DNA from: Asticcacaulis sp. AND118
GTDB taxonomy: Bacteria > Pseudomonadota > Alphaproteobacteria > Caulobacterales > Caulobacteraceae
Assembly (NCBI RefSeq): GCF_020535245.1
Contig: NZ_CP084913.1
Span: 1 to 52,697, forward strand
Length of the DNA: 52,697 nucleotides
Direction: 5' to 3'
Shown here: piece by piece, positions 7,509 to 15,895 of the stretch
Layout of the letters: each line of letters begins with the position of its first letter
Numbering within the stretch: position 1 is the first letter of the stretch
Made by a program: the position numbers and the translations under genes
Notes under the pieces: model-generated
What the model saw: only the letters and a program-made list of their open reading frames with translations
Told to the model about the DNA's origin: nothing
Databases searched by the model: none

Positions 7509-8747
7509 CTACCGCTTAGGATCCTTATTGACGCGAAACTTGCAATAACCGAGGAAGGCCCCATCAGGGTTCTTTACTGGCTGCGATCCCATTTCCCGCC
7601 ACATCTCGATCCAGTCAGATTCCAGCGCATACACGTCATACCCTGGCGCAACAGCTCGAGCCTTTTCATAGGTGTTGATGCTAATACGCGGACGCTTGTC
7701 GGTTGATTGAAGCCGCGGTCGGTTTCGATTGCTCGCCCGACGGTGAAATACGATGTTTGAATTCTCTACCTGAAGAACGTAATCTGGGAAGTGGTCGGCA
7801 CGCTCATTGTCTTCAATGATATCGCGTACCATTCGCCGAAACTCCTTCATCGACGACTGAGTGCCCGATTTTTTGTGGCACACATCAAAGGATATCGCCC
7901 AGGTCGGCTGGCTACCACAGTGCTTTCTTGCCAACTGATAGAGCTTTCGTTCCAGAGCGCCTCTCAAGCGGAAATAGTCTCGGTGGACGGTCAGCACCTC
8001 CCCGCTGTCGACAGCGCGATAAAGCCAGTCTGAAACCTTTACCTCGACCTCAAGCATTCGGCCATTTCGCGACTCCCGGACGATCGTAAAGTGGTCAATC
8101 AGGCCGAAGTTATGATAAACTTCCTGCCCACCGGTGACTATGTTCGTGCCGATACGCGTGCCGGCCAGTCGCTCGAGGCCATCTTTCAACGCATTGTAGC
8201 CTGACCCACCCGTAGGTCGGTTAGTGTTAAGCAGGAAATCCAAAGCGGTAAAACGTATGGTCGGTTGTACGACCTTGCCGTGGTTCAAGGCCCGGCGAAG
8301 GTGGCTCATCAGGTAGATAAGGATGTCGCCATCATAGATGTTAGCCAGCCCCTTGACGCTTGGCGTAATGGTGACATGGACCCCTCTGTGCTCATAATTT
8401 CGGATCTTATGGTCAGGCTTTGCACTGAGGCTAAAGATCGGGTGCTCGAATGAGGCCATATCGCCTTTGAACGTGAGGTCTCCAACCGGTTCAACAAGGA
8501 AAAACAGATCCAGGGAATGACGTTCCGGCAACAGGGGCGACCGGTCCGGCTTTGGGTGGCGACCCTTAAGTCCCTCCTCAGCTTGGTCATCCTCCTCAGC
8601 GTCGAGATGACTATGCTCAGTTTCTTCTTCATCGGTTCGCCGAGATTGGAGATCCTCATCAGCGAAAAGGGAAGCCTGCGATTCGATGCGCAGGTAGGCC
8701 TCTCCCGCCATGTGGATATCTTTTTTTCTCAGCCTTGGTTTTCGCAT
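7509..8747 (-). CDS. repA: Replication initiator RepA (RPA family)
   Basis: 412 residues. Matches the RepA family of alphaproteobacterial plasmids. The acidic N-terminus (DAEEDDQAEEG) leads to the conserved DLFFLVEPVGDLTFKGDMAS segment, then HPIFSLSAKPDHKIR, YDGDILIYLMSHLRRALN and the winged-helix region with TGGSGYNALKDGLERLAGTR. The C-terminal half has FRLRGALERKLYQLARKHCG. The protein should bind the iterons just upstream of its start (8777-9412), which are in the orientation expected for a gene reading away from its origin, and open the adjacent AT-rich DNA. No damage is seen, so this is probably the main working replicon. Iteron binding near its own promoter implies autoregulation and copy control by handcuffing. 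Confidence 0.9.
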   Translation of the reverse strand: MRKPRLRKKDIHMAGEAYLRIESQASLFADEDLQSRRTDEEETEHSHLDAEEDDQAEEGLKGRHPKPDRSPLLPERHSLDLFFLVEPVGDLTFKGDMASFEHPIFSLSAKPDHKIRNYEHRGVHVTITPSVKGLANIYDGDILIYLMSHLRRALNHGKVVQPTIRFTALDFLLNTNRPTGGSGYNALKDGLERLAGTRIGTNIVTGGQEVYHNFGLIDHFTIVRESRNGRMLEVEVKVSDWLYRAVDSGEVLTVHRDYFRLRGALERKLYQLARKHCGSQPTWAISFDVCHKKSGTQSSMKEFRRMVRDIIEDNERADHFPDYVLQVENSNIVFHRRASNRNRPRLQSTDKRPRISINTYEKARAVAPGYDVYALESDWIEMWREMGSQPVKNPDGAFLGYCKFRVNKDPKR

Positions 8748-8776
8748 CTACTCACTCGAATAATTCGCTAAAAAAT

Positions 8777-9412
8777 CTTCGTCGTTTAACCCACCCGATC
8801 TTCGTCGTTCTACCCACTTTTGATCCCGAATATGGCTTTCCTGAAGAGAATTTTGCCTGGCTTGGGGAATCGGAGTAAAAGAATCGTCGTTCTACCCACT
8901 TTTCGTACACTATTTTCGTCGTTCTACACACCTAAAATTTGTTTGCGAGTTCGACTAATAATGCACCGTCTATCTAAGCATATGAAATAAAAAGAAACTT
9001 TCTCATCGGCTGGGAGGCATCCTTCAAACATTTGGCTGCCCCAACGAATCGGTCCATCTTCGTCGTTCTACCCACCTCAATGGTTCAACTTTGTCGTTTA
9101 ACCCACCTGTTGAGCCCCAGTGGCTTTTAATGTGAGGTCTTAAAATTAACGAATTGGGAAAAGCCTTTAAGTTCAAAGGTTTTCATTGATTGATTGAAAT
9201 GGCCGCGGGTCCGTTTTCGTCGTCTTACCCACCTCTTCACACCGACTGACTGCCTTTCGTCCCCTTAGCCTGGCCGCTTAGAGTCGTTACGGTCGATCTT
9301 TGCGGCATCAGGATACCAGATGTGATAACTACGGATCATTTTTGGAGGTCGTTGTCGTCTTACCCACCCCGGTTCGTCAATCAACCCACCTTGGTTTGTC
9401 GTTCTTCCCACC
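8777..9412. repeat. Ten-copy 18-bp iteron array (oriV)
   Basis: Consensus TTCGTCGTTCTACCCACC. Copies start at 8777, 8800, 8883, 8915, 9059, 9090, 9216, 9351, 9373 and 9395, all in one orientation, with 0-5 mismatches. Spacing is irregular, from 4 to about 125 bases. The most constant part is the ACCCACC end. Several copies form closely spaced pairs (8777/8800, 8883/8915, 9059/9090, 9373/9395). The array precedes repA, as in iteron plasmids. It is not a CRISPR: the spacing is uneven and the repeats are short. Confidence 0.9.
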
Positions 9413-9530
9413 GGCCATTCAAAAATATTCAACTAAGACAAATTCTTAATAGCCGTTTTGAGAGGCGTAACATTGATTCTAACAATAACTAACACATAGG
9501 TCCAGACTCGCATGGCCTGTGGATAACCCT
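9413..9530. other. Origin core: AT-rich stretch and DnaA box
   Basis: An AT-rich segment at about 9413-9500 follows the last iteron. TGTGGATAA at 9518-9526 is a perfect DnaA box (reverse of TTATCCACA). This layout of iterons, AT-rich unwinding region and DnaA box is typical of an iteron oriV. The precise melting site is not visible by eye. Confidence 0.65.
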
Positions 9531-10229
9531 GCTGGCCGTAAGAGGCTCGGCGGGTGGAGCACGCTCCTAGCAGATATGGACATCCTGAAACGACAAGGGC
9601 CGTAGGTTCTGTAGTGACCAACACGAGGTTAAACAACCGGATCAAAGAGAGCCAGGTCGACCTTCGCGAGATTGCCTCTTCGTGTTTAACGGTGAAATGC
9701 TGCCGGATTTTTGCGTCCGCGCCCTCCCCTGTCTAGCAACCTGTATCCTGAGCCGCTCATTTTGTCCTGTTCTCGGTGCTGTATGACGCAAACCATCCGG
9801 ATGGCCCGTGTTTTCAGATTGATAAGCGCAGTTCCATAACGTGGATAGGAGAACCTGATCCCGAAGGTTTTGGTATGAAATGCAGTGGCCACTTCCATTG
9901 AGTTGCCGCTCTTGCCAGCTATTCGGGGAATCGGATAGGACTAATCATCACCCGCAAAATGCAGGCCTGTCGCGAACGCTACCAGTCGCTCTTAATTGCT
10001 CCTACCAAAAACAATTGCCTCTTGCGCTGTCTTGATCTGTTGCGCTCTGCTCTCTCGTAAACGCTCCTAACTTATTTTGTTTCAGATGCGGCGCAACAAT
10101 TCGCTTGCCTCCGCTTCTGATCAGGCCTATTGCCTTTGAAACAGTTTCCTGCTGATCTGGTTTGATGCCAACTGTGTGAATCAAACGCCGTTGCAACAAC
10201 ATAGTTCTGTCGTGTGTGAAGCTGTTCTA
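9531..10229. other. 700-base non-coding stretch between origin and parA
   Basis: No gene with a ribosome site or recognisable product is seen on either strand. It may hold a centromere (parS) for the partition genes, but I found no clear tandem repeat set, only scattered short similarities such as repeated CTGATC and GCAACAA words. Confidence 0.35.
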
Positions 10230-10247
10230 CTCCGCTCTATAGCGGAG
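10230..10247. promoter_or_regulatory. Perfect inverted repeat before parA (putative operator)
   Basis: CTCCGCT-CTAT-AGCGGAG, 7-base perfect arms, centred about 40 bases before the parA ATG. A TATATA-like -10 (about 10253-10258) follows. This is the position expected for an autoregulatory operator of a par operon. Confidence 0.55.
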
Positions 10248-10278
10248 GCGATTATATAGATCAGTGGAGATCCCTTTT

Positions 10279-10959
10279 ATGCCGGTGATTACATTTGCAA
10301 ACTCAAAAGGCGGTTCAGGCAAAACGACAAGCGCTCTGCTGCTCGCCAACGCACTGGCGCTGGGTAAGCCGACCGCCATCATTGATGCAGATCCCCGCAA
10401 GCCTATTGCGAGTTGGAAAAAGAAGTCCGATGAGAGAGGTACTTTCCCAGCCAACCTGACAGTTGTCTCTGATGTTAACGAAGACAACCTGATCGACAAA
10501 ATCGAGACGCTGAAGCAGTTAAACACATTCGTAATCGTCGATCTGGAAGGCCTTGCTTCCAAGATGATGTCTTATGCCGTCGCCAGATCAGATTACATAC
10601 TCGTACCTTGCAAGGAACAGCAGCAGGACGTCGAAGCCGCCTTACAGGTTCTCGGCGCCCTAAAGCGAGACTTCCAGATGTTAAACCGCAATGTTCCCTT
10701 TTCGTTGCTGTTCACCATGACAAAGTATGTCAAATCGCGTTCTTCACGCGCCATTGTCGATCAACTGAAGGCGACAACGATAGCTGTTTTCCAGACTGAG
10801 ATAACAGAGCGCGACCCATACTCGCAAATCTTCATGCGTGGAGGAACAATTTACGATCTGAAGGGCGTCGTGACCAACATCGATAAGGCTATCGAGGAGG
10901 TTGATGCCTTCACCGTCGAACTCATCGACCGGCTAAAGCAGACACGCAAAGCAGCATAA
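10279..10959 (+). CDS. parA: ParA-family partition ATPase
   Basis: 226 residues from the ATG at 10279, which has GGAG upstream. The deviant Walker A motif KGGSGKTT is at about residues 9-16, Walker A' IIDADPRKP at about 35-43 and Walker B-like FVIVDLEG at about 80. It is a short ParA without an N-terminal DNA-binding domain (type Ib), which suits the tiny partner gene 11 bases downstream. ParA moves plasmid copies over the nucleoid together with a ParB-type centromere binder. The gene appears intact. Confidence 0.9.
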   Translation: MPVITFANSKGGSGKTTSALLLANALALGKPTAIIDADPRKPIASWKKKSDERGTFPANLTVVSDVNEDNLIDKIETLKQLNTFVIVDLEGLASKMMSYAVARSDYILVPCKEQQQDVEAALQVLGALKRDFQMLNRNVPFSLLFTMTKYVKSRSSRAIVDQLKATTIAVFQTEITERDPYSQIFMRGGTIYDLKGVVTNIDKAIEEVDAFTVELIDRLKQTRKAA

Positions 10960-10970
10960 GGATAAAACAG

Positions 10971-11273
10971 ATGTCTGGATCAAAGATCAGCAGCCTGGAT
11001 CTGAGCGACTTCGAAGAACCCACAGCTGTCGTACCGCCTGCCGAAAAACCTGTTCGCCTTTCCCGAGAAGAGGAACGCGCAATTCTGGACAGTAACCCCG
11101 GGTTTCCGTCGCGAGAGCCAAAGGCACCCAGCCGTAAGGTCAATATGAACCTCTACGTCAGCCCCGGCTTCTCCGAACTCGTCAAGGCGACCTCGAAACA
11201 GCATCGCTATTCGTACGGCGAGCTCTTCGAAATGTCTCTCAAGCACCTGCTTGAAACCAAAGGTATCAAATAG
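10971..11273 (+). CDS. Small ParB-like centromere-binding protein
   Basis: 100 residues, directly after parA, with AAGGATAAA before the ATG. The N-terminal 55 residues are charged and probably disordered, as in ParG-type partners where this tail stimulates the ATPase. The C-terminus has the shape of a ribbon-helix-helix unit: a KVNMNLYVSPGFSELV strand-helix and a YSYGELFEMSLKHLLETKG helix. It probably binds the centromere and the palindrome before parA. The pair ends at a strong terminator. Family assignment rests on size, position and secondary-structure pattern. Confidence 0.7.
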   Translation: MSGSKISSLDLSDFEEPTAVVPPAEKPVRLSREEERAILDSNPGFPSREPKAPSRKVNMNLYVSPGFSELVKATSKQHRYSYGELFEMSLKHLLETKGIK

Positions 11274-11283
11274 CTGAAAAGGA

Positions 11284-11308
11284 GCCCGCCAAATCGGCGG
11301 GCTTTTTT
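11284..11308 (+). terminator. Rho-independent terminator of the par operon
   Basis: GCCCGCC-AAATC-GGCGGGC followed by TTTTTT; perfect 7-base stem, 10 bases after the stop codon. Confidence 0.9.
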
Positions 11309-11389
11309 GACGGAACTCTATACCGCAGCCATTTTCCGATAACGGATGATCTCAGAATAAGGCACCATCGTTCTTCGACAATTCAACCC

Positions 11390-11406
11390 GAAAGAAAAGG
11401 GGAGGG
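11390..11406 (+). promoter_or_regulatory. Purine-rich leader motif, copy 1
   Basis: GAAAGAAAAGGGGAGGG, 30 bases before the ATG of the toprim fragment. One of seven similar G/A-runs placed 29-46 bases before start codons of plasmid cargo genes. Confidence 0.45.
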
Positions 11407-11436
11407 CACCGGCCGCGTCTAAAAAGGAGTTGTCGG

Positions 11437-11928
11437 ATGTTTCAGATAGTCAAATCTCTAGGCGGGGAAATCTACGAAGGGGGGCGTAAGGCGCTAATTC
11501 CAGGTCCTGGACATAGTGCCGCCGACCGTTCAATCTCCCTCATCTTATCCTCAAATGGCAAGGTTCGGGCGCATGCTTTTAGCGACCATAGCTGGCAGGA
11601 AGTTCTCGATTGGCTGCAAGCGCTCAATCTTGTCGACCGTGATCACCACCTGATCGATAAACCAGCCGTTCGTGCCATGTCATATCGTCGTGCTCTGACC
11701 GACGAAGACAAAACGAGCGCAGCAAGGCGTCTATGGGACACTTCCAAACCGATTGCGGGGACCCTATCGGCGACCTGGCTAATCCGAAGGCGAAAAATCG
11801 TCCGCTCTCTTGAGAGCAACGCCTTTCGTCACAATCCCTCAGCGCCCCTCATGGCGTACGATCCCAAATGCCCCTACGCACGCCCGGCTTTCGTCGCGCG
11901 GGTGCCCGTCGTCGCGTGGCTTACCTGA
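11437..11928 (+). pseudogene. N-terminal fragment of toprim/DUF7146-type primase gene
   Basis: The frame encodes about 155 residues like the start of plasmid toprim proteins: an ARRLWDTSKPIAGTLSATWL segment followed by a FRHNPSAPL and YARPAFVARV segment. This region normally precedes the toprim catalytic domain. It then stops shortly after an abrupt change at about 11900. The DNA continues, in another frame, with the end of a strawberry-notch-type helicase, which in related plasmids is the next gene. So a deletion of several kb, out of frame here, has removed the toprim catalytic part and the helicase start. The 5' end with its ribosome site (AAGGAG before ATG 11437) is intact, but no functional enzyme is expected. 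Confidence 0.65.
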
Positions 11929-13280
11929 TCGAGCCGGGATGGCGCGCTGATGTGGCTATTCAGGGTCTGGGCCGCACCCACAGGACCAACCAGGTTTGCG
12001 CACCGCTCTTTCGGCCAGTGACGACCGATATCAAGGGTGAGAAACGCTTCCTCAGTACCATTGCCCGCCGCCTCGACAGTCTGGGCGCACTTTCGAAAGG
12101 GGAACGTCGCTCCGCGTCTAACGGCATGTTTCGAGCGGAGGACTCCCTCGAGAACGCCTGGGCGCGCCGGGCGTTAGTATCCTTCTTTCAGGCCGTGGCC
12201 GCGGGACAGATCGCGTGCATGTCGATTGCCGACTTTGAGGACAAGACGGCGCTTCAGCTTCGCGATAGTGAAGGGGTGTTTAAAGCCACAGAGAATCTAC
12301 CTCCGATCCAGACCTTCCTCAACAGGTTGCTCGCCCTCAGCATCGGCGATCAGAATGATCTCTTCGAGGCATTCGAAGCTCGTCTACGGAGTATTCTCGA
12401 GAAGGCCCACGCGGACGGAACGATCGATTCCGGTGTTGAGGACCTTATCGCTGACGAACTGGAGCTTATCCGCGAAGAGGTTATCAGGGTTGATGACACT
12501 GGAGCAGAAACCCAAATGTTAGAGTTCAGGGTTCGACACAAGCTCGACCTGTTCGACCTCACCTGCGTTAACGACGTTATCCGAAGCAATTCGGCCGCGA
12601 CGGTTCGAGTCATCAACCGGAAGTCAGGTCGAACAGGCCTTATCGTTAAGGGACTGACGACAACCGACGATAAGGACCAATTGATCCCAGCCGTTCGCCT
12701 GTATCGTCCGGCCGGAACCCGGGATCTGATGCCAGCGACGGTCTATGAGGAGTCGAGTTGGGAGGCGACAGACCCTGTGACCTGGGAATGTGCCTGGCAA
12801 AAAGAGCATGCCGGCATAGACCCATGGGTAACGAACCGCATGTTCCTTGTCACTGGCTTGTTGTTGCCGATCTGGCGACACCTGCCAAAGGAGTACGCCC
12901 GGGTCAAGCGTTTGAAGGCCCCATCCGGCGAACGCTGGCTTGGTCGAATGCTGAACGAGGCAGATGCCATCAAGTTGATGCGGATTCTCGGTCACGACGT
13001 CAGCCGTTCACTTCCCAAAACCGCCGCGCGCTGCCGGGAGTTAGTGCTGAACGAGAAGGCGACCCTGAGCTTGTCTCCTGGGCTAACGATGCGCACGGCT
13101 CGTTTCATGGGCGAACGGCGAATCGAAATCGCAGGTGACCGTAGCCAATATCCTGCTCTTCGATCCTTGGGCTGCTTCATCGAGGTTCTGCACGGGGTCC
13201 CGCGTGTGTTCGTGCCGGCACTCGACGATGTCTTGGCGAAGGTCATATCGACATACCCGGTCAATGATCTGGGCATGTGA
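11868..13280 (+). pseudogene. C-terminal part of strawberry-notch-like helicase gene
   Basis: From about 11905 the frame encodes the helicase C-terminal region typical of large plasmid strawberry-notch proteins: YLIEPGWRADVAIQGLGRT, HRTNQVCAP, then TDIKGEKRFLSTIARRLDSL and a long C-terminal domain. Full proteins are about 1,400 residues or more; here only the last 460 remain, so the ATP-binding domain is missing. The first ATG in frame (11868) lies within the upstream fragment and is probably not a real start. The last part is open and undamaged, which suggests the deletion is recent. It is followed after 130 bases by the ArdC-like gene. Confidence 0.65.
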
Positions 13281-13346
13281 ATTCTGGTCGCGACCGGACC
13301 GGCAGAGGCTGCTCCTGAATTCTGGGAGTGGCCTCTGGTCTGGATC

Positions 13347-13366
13347 GAAAGGAAAAGGGGAGGGGA
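13347..13366 (+). promoter_or_regulatory. Purine-rich leader motif, copy 2
   Basis: GAAAGGAAAAGGGGAGGGGA, 46 bases before the ArdC-like start. A GCCTCAG/TGAGGC inverted repeat lies between it and the ATG. Confidence 0.45.
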
Positions 13367-13412
13367 CGGTTTGGGCGAGCCTCAGGTGAGGCGAAGACCG
13401 GAGATTTCCCCA

Positions 13413-14024
13413 ATGAAACAGACCGCCCTTGACCAACTTCTCGAAAAAATCATCGCCCGAATGGAATGTGGTGAGTTGCCTTGGCGCCAGCCTTGGCGAA
13501 ACAGCGCTTGTCCGTTGCTGCCGACGCGTGCGGACGGCGAACCGTTTAAACGCCATCCTGACCCGGATGCCATCAATACGTTTCTCGCCAGCATCGATTT
13601 CAAACTGCTGACGAAGGGCGATATGGCCTATTATTCTCCTGATCAGGACATGATCGTTATGCCTCATGTGGACCAGTTCGTTGACAAAAACAGGTTCAAT
13701 AGCGTTCTTGCTCACGAAATGATTCACTGGACGGGAGCAAAGCATCGCTTAGATCGAAAGCTCGAGAACTACCGCTATCGAGATTGCCGGGCGCGGGAGG
13801 AACTGGTCGCCGAAATGGGGAGCCTGCAGTTGGGTTTTCTGATCGGACTACCTGTCGAAGATGAGCTTATGGACAACCATGCGGGCTATTTGCAGTCTTG
13901 GGTTAGGCTTTTGAAAGACCAGCCAGCCGAACTGATAAAAGCATCCGGACTTGCGTCCAGAGCCGTTGATTATCTCATCAGCCAGAGCCGCGCTGGTGTG
14001 GCACCGCTAATCCTCGCCGCCTGA
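13413..14024 (+). CDS. ArdC-like antirestriction protein, shortened
   Basis: 203 residues, against about 290-310 for ArdC. The start MKQTALDQLLEKIIARMECG, then ELPWRQPW, is the beginning of the ssDNA-binding N-terminal domain. After about residue 45 roughly 80-100 residues of that domain are missing. The sequence resumes with HPDPDAINTFLASI and the zincin-type domain: YYSPDQDMIVMP, LAHEMIHWTG (HExxH zinc site) and REELVAEMG (third ligand Glu). ArdC protects incoming DNA from restriction during transfer. The protease-like domain is complete, but ssDNA binding is likely impaired. The join is in frame. It is preceded by the shared purine-rich leader and ends at a hairpin terminator. Confidence 0.75.
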   Translation: MKQTALDQLLEKIIARMECGELPWRQPWRNSACPLLPTRADGEPFKRHPDPDAINTFLASIDFKLLTKGDMAYYSPDQDMIVMPHVDQFVDKNRFNSVLAHEMIHWTGAKHRLDRKLENYRYRDCRAREELVAEMGSLQLGFLIGLPVEDELMDNHAGYLQSWVRLLKDQPAELIKASGLASRAVDYLISQSRAGVAPLILAA

Positions 14025-14044
14025 AATCGGGAGTCAATGCCTTC

Positions 14045-14073
14045 AAACACCAACCCGAAACGGGTGGGTGTTT
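14045..14073 (+). terminator. Hairpin terminator after the ArdC-like gene
   Basis: AAACACCAACCCG-AAA-CGGGTGGGTGTTT, 13-base arms with one mismatch, 20 bases after the stop. Confidence 0.7.
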
Positions 14074-14236
14074 CGTCCTTTCAGGGCGCTCAACCAGCTG
14101 GATGGCCTGCCCCGGCAAAAATTCGAATTCCCTACTATTGTTGTTTGTATTACTCTTGTAGGATGCCGGCCAAATAGCTGATTGTGAAAATGAATTCGCT
14201 TACTAAATCTCACAATGCACAAAGAATAATGCCCAC

Positions 14237-14611
14237 ATGAATGTCACTTCTTTACGTCAGTGGATAAAAACAACCAGAGAAGTTGAAGGTGTAAATTGGT
14301 ATTTACGCGACTCCACTCCAATCCACGACTACAACAAGCTTTTTAACCTTGTCGTCTACGATTCTGACGGAAATATTGTTCAAAGAATCAATCACATTGA
14401 GCCAAGGCGTGGGGCCATACCTTCGAAGTTCTTGATGCAGATTTCAGCCGTCCGCATCGAGGCTGGTATTAACGCGCACTTTGCCGAGGCTAGCCGAAAA
14501 GCCGGAAAAGACCCCGTTGCAGAGCATGCCAGGTTTAAGGCGATCTGGCTGGAAACCGGCCAGAAGGCCTTTGTCGATGGTGTGGCGAAACCCACTGTCA
14601 GCACAGACTGA
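14237..14611 (+). CDS. Hypothetical protein, 124 residues
   Basis: No family recognised. The protein begins MNVTSLRQWIKTTREVEG and is soluble with mixed strands and helices. A central YDSDGNIVQRINHIEPRRG segment looks like a beta-hairpin, followed by a long helix with many alanines. There is no signal or membrane segment. The 5' part and the 200 bases before it are more AT-rich than the flanking genes, hinting at separate acquisition. It lies alone between the ArdC terminator and the HigBA-type pair. Confidence 0.55.
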   Translation: MNVTSLRQWIKTTREVEGVNWYLRDSTPIHDYNKLFNLVVYDSDGNIVQRINHIEPRRGAIPSKFLMQISAVRIEAGINAHFAEASRKAGKDPVAEHARFKAIWLETGQKAFVDGVAKPTVSTD

Positions 14612-14747
14612 TTCGCCATAGCCGGGGGTGGGGTGCTTGAGCGGCCAAAGGACGTCTACAATTCACTCCCTCGACGACATCGACTCGGTACTGAGACAAT
14701 TGATGGACGATGCTTTACGTTTGAGCATGATTGGCCTGACCAAACTC

Positions 14748-14788
14748 ATAGCCTATGGGCTATAGACAAATTATAGCCTCTGGGATAT
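14748..14788 (+). promoter_or_regulatory. Twin operators before the HigBA-type pair
   Basis: ATAGCC-TATG-GGCTAT (14748-14763, perfect) and ATAGCC-TCTG-GGATAT (14773-14788, one mismatch), centres 25 bases apart. The second ends directly at the toxin ATG. This is the likely binding site of the HigA antitoxin. Confidence 0.6.
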
Positions 14789-15151
14789 ATGTTGATGCAA
14801 TGGACCGTTGTTTATCACCCAGCGTTCGATCCCGAGTACGAGGCGCTTCCGCAAGCCGTTCAAGACGAATTGCTGGCATCCGCCATACTCTTGCAGACCC
14901 TGGGGCCAAGGCTGGGGCGGCCGCATGTGGATACGCTCGCTGGATCGAAACACTCGAATATGAAGGAACTCAGGTTCCAGGCCGACGACGGAGTTTGGAG
15001 AGTGGCCTTTGCTTTCGATCCTGAGCGAAAGGCTATCCTGCTGGTCGCGGGTGACAAGGCCGGGGTGGCGCAGAAACGATTCTACAAGGCGCTGATCGCC
15101 AAGGCCGATAAGCGGTTCAGCGAACATCTCGATACGTTGGAAGGGAACTAA
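14789..15151 (+). CDS. higB: HigB/RelE-type toxin (Gp49-like)
   Basis: 120 residues. The pattern WTVVYHPAFDPEYEALPQAV, then HVDTLAGSKHSNMKELRF and WRVAFAFDPERKAILLVAGD, followed by the KRFYKALIAKADKRFSEHL helix, is that of HigB-like RNases related to phage Gp49. They cut ribosome-bound mRNA. ATG 14789 and ATG 14795 are both possible; the first abuts an operator, so the leader is very short. The antitoxin gene starts 2 bases after the stop. Toxin-first order is typical of HigBA. Confidence 0.85.
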   Translation: MLMQWTVVYHPAFDPEYEALPQAVQDELLASAILLQTLGPRLGRPHVDTLAGSKHSNMKELRFQADDGVWRVAFAFDPERKAILLVAGDKAGVAQKRFYKALIAKADKRFSEHLDTLEGN

Positions 15152-15152
15152 T

Positions 15153-15542
15153 ATGAGCAAGGCAATGGACAAAAAGGGTGGCCAGCAAGCCCACGTTAAG
15201 GGCCGTACGCTCAATGAAGTGCTTGCCGCCATGCCTCAGGAGCGCCGCGAACAGATCGAGGTACGTGCCGCTGAGAAGCTGCGCGAGATCGAGGGGTTGA
15301 AGGCCCTTCGCAAGCTCACCCATCGTAGCCAGGAGCAAATCGCCCAGAGCCTAGGGGTCAAGCAGCCTTCGGTACTTAAGATCGAGCGGCAGGCCGACCT
15401 CTACCTCTCCACTCTGCGCCGATTCGTCGAAGCGGCCGGGGGTAAGCTTGAACTGCGAGTCGAGCTACCCGGTGCAGGCGCGTTTGTGCTGAAGGGGATT
15501 GGGACCGATGAAGGCGATATTGAAGCCCAGCACGTCGCATAA
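15153..15542 (+). CDS. higA: HigA-type antitoxin (XRE family)
   Basis: 129 residues. The C-terminal half has an XRE helix-turn-helix (RSQEQIAQSLGVKQPSVLKI at about 63-82) followed by LRRFVEAAGGKLELRVELP, a common HigA ending. The N-terminal half is charged and helical and probably wraps the toxin. Directly downstream of the toxin; the pair probably stabilises the plasmid and represses its own promoter through the twin operators upstream. Confidence 0.85.
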   Translation: MSKAMDKKGGQQAHVKGRTLNEVLAAMPQERREQIEVRAAEKLREIEGLKALRKLTHRSQEQIAQSLGVKQPSVLKIERQADLYLSTLRRFVEAAGGKLELRVELPGAGAFVLKGIGTDEGDIEAQHVA

Positions 15543-15565
15543 TTCTCCTCTACGGATTGTCAGGG

Positions 15566-15883
15566 TTATAGTCGACAGTAAAGGGTTTCGAGTAGACCCA
15601 AGATAGCTTCAACTTTTGCGTTGTTGAGCTGGTATAGAATTTCCTGGCCCTTGCGTTCAGTCGTCACCAACCCGGCTCCCCGGAATTTCGCAAGATGCTG
15701 TGACAGGGCTGATTGGGAAAGGCCTGATAGGGCCACCAGTTCGTTGACCGTTCGGGCCTTGTCCAGAATCGCATACATGACGATCAGTCTGGTCGGGTGG
15801 GAGATCAGTTTGAGGGTCTCAGAGATTTGCGGAGCCGTTTCTGTAATCGCGGCCATTCGGACGTTGGAGAGCTTTGAACTCAT
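15566..15883 (-). CDS. ArsR-family transcriptional regulator
   Basis: 105 residues. Winged helix with TVNELVALSGLSQSALSQHL as the turn-helix and AGLVTTERKGQEILYQLN as the wing. Near the N-terminus ISHPTRLIVMYAIL aligns with the place where BigR/SqrR repressors carry their first redox cysteine, but here there is none. Only one Cys (YCRL end) remains, so disulfide or tetrasulfide switching is not expected in this copy. It is the last gene of the minus-strand SQR operon and lies convergent with higA, 23 bases apart. Confidence 0.8.
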   Translation of the reverse strand: MSSKLSNVRMAAITETAPQISETLKLISHPTRLIVMYAILDKARTVNELVALSGLSQSALSQHLAKFRGAGLVTTERKGQEILYQLNNAKVEAILGLLETLYCRL

Positions 15884-15895
15884 GGCGGCACCTTA

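Noticed and set aside
8777..9412. Repeat array as a CRISPR
   Set aside because: Repeats are 18 bases with irregular gaps of 4 to about 125 bases, lie in front of a replication gene and end near a DnaA box. They are iterons.
9531..10229. parS centromere repeats upstream of parA
   Set aside because: Only short scattered words repeat; no array clear enough to call.
13083..13745. Minus-strand frame of 220 codons over the helicase and ArdC genes
   Set aside because: Crosses two real genes and a leader region; composition not protein-like.
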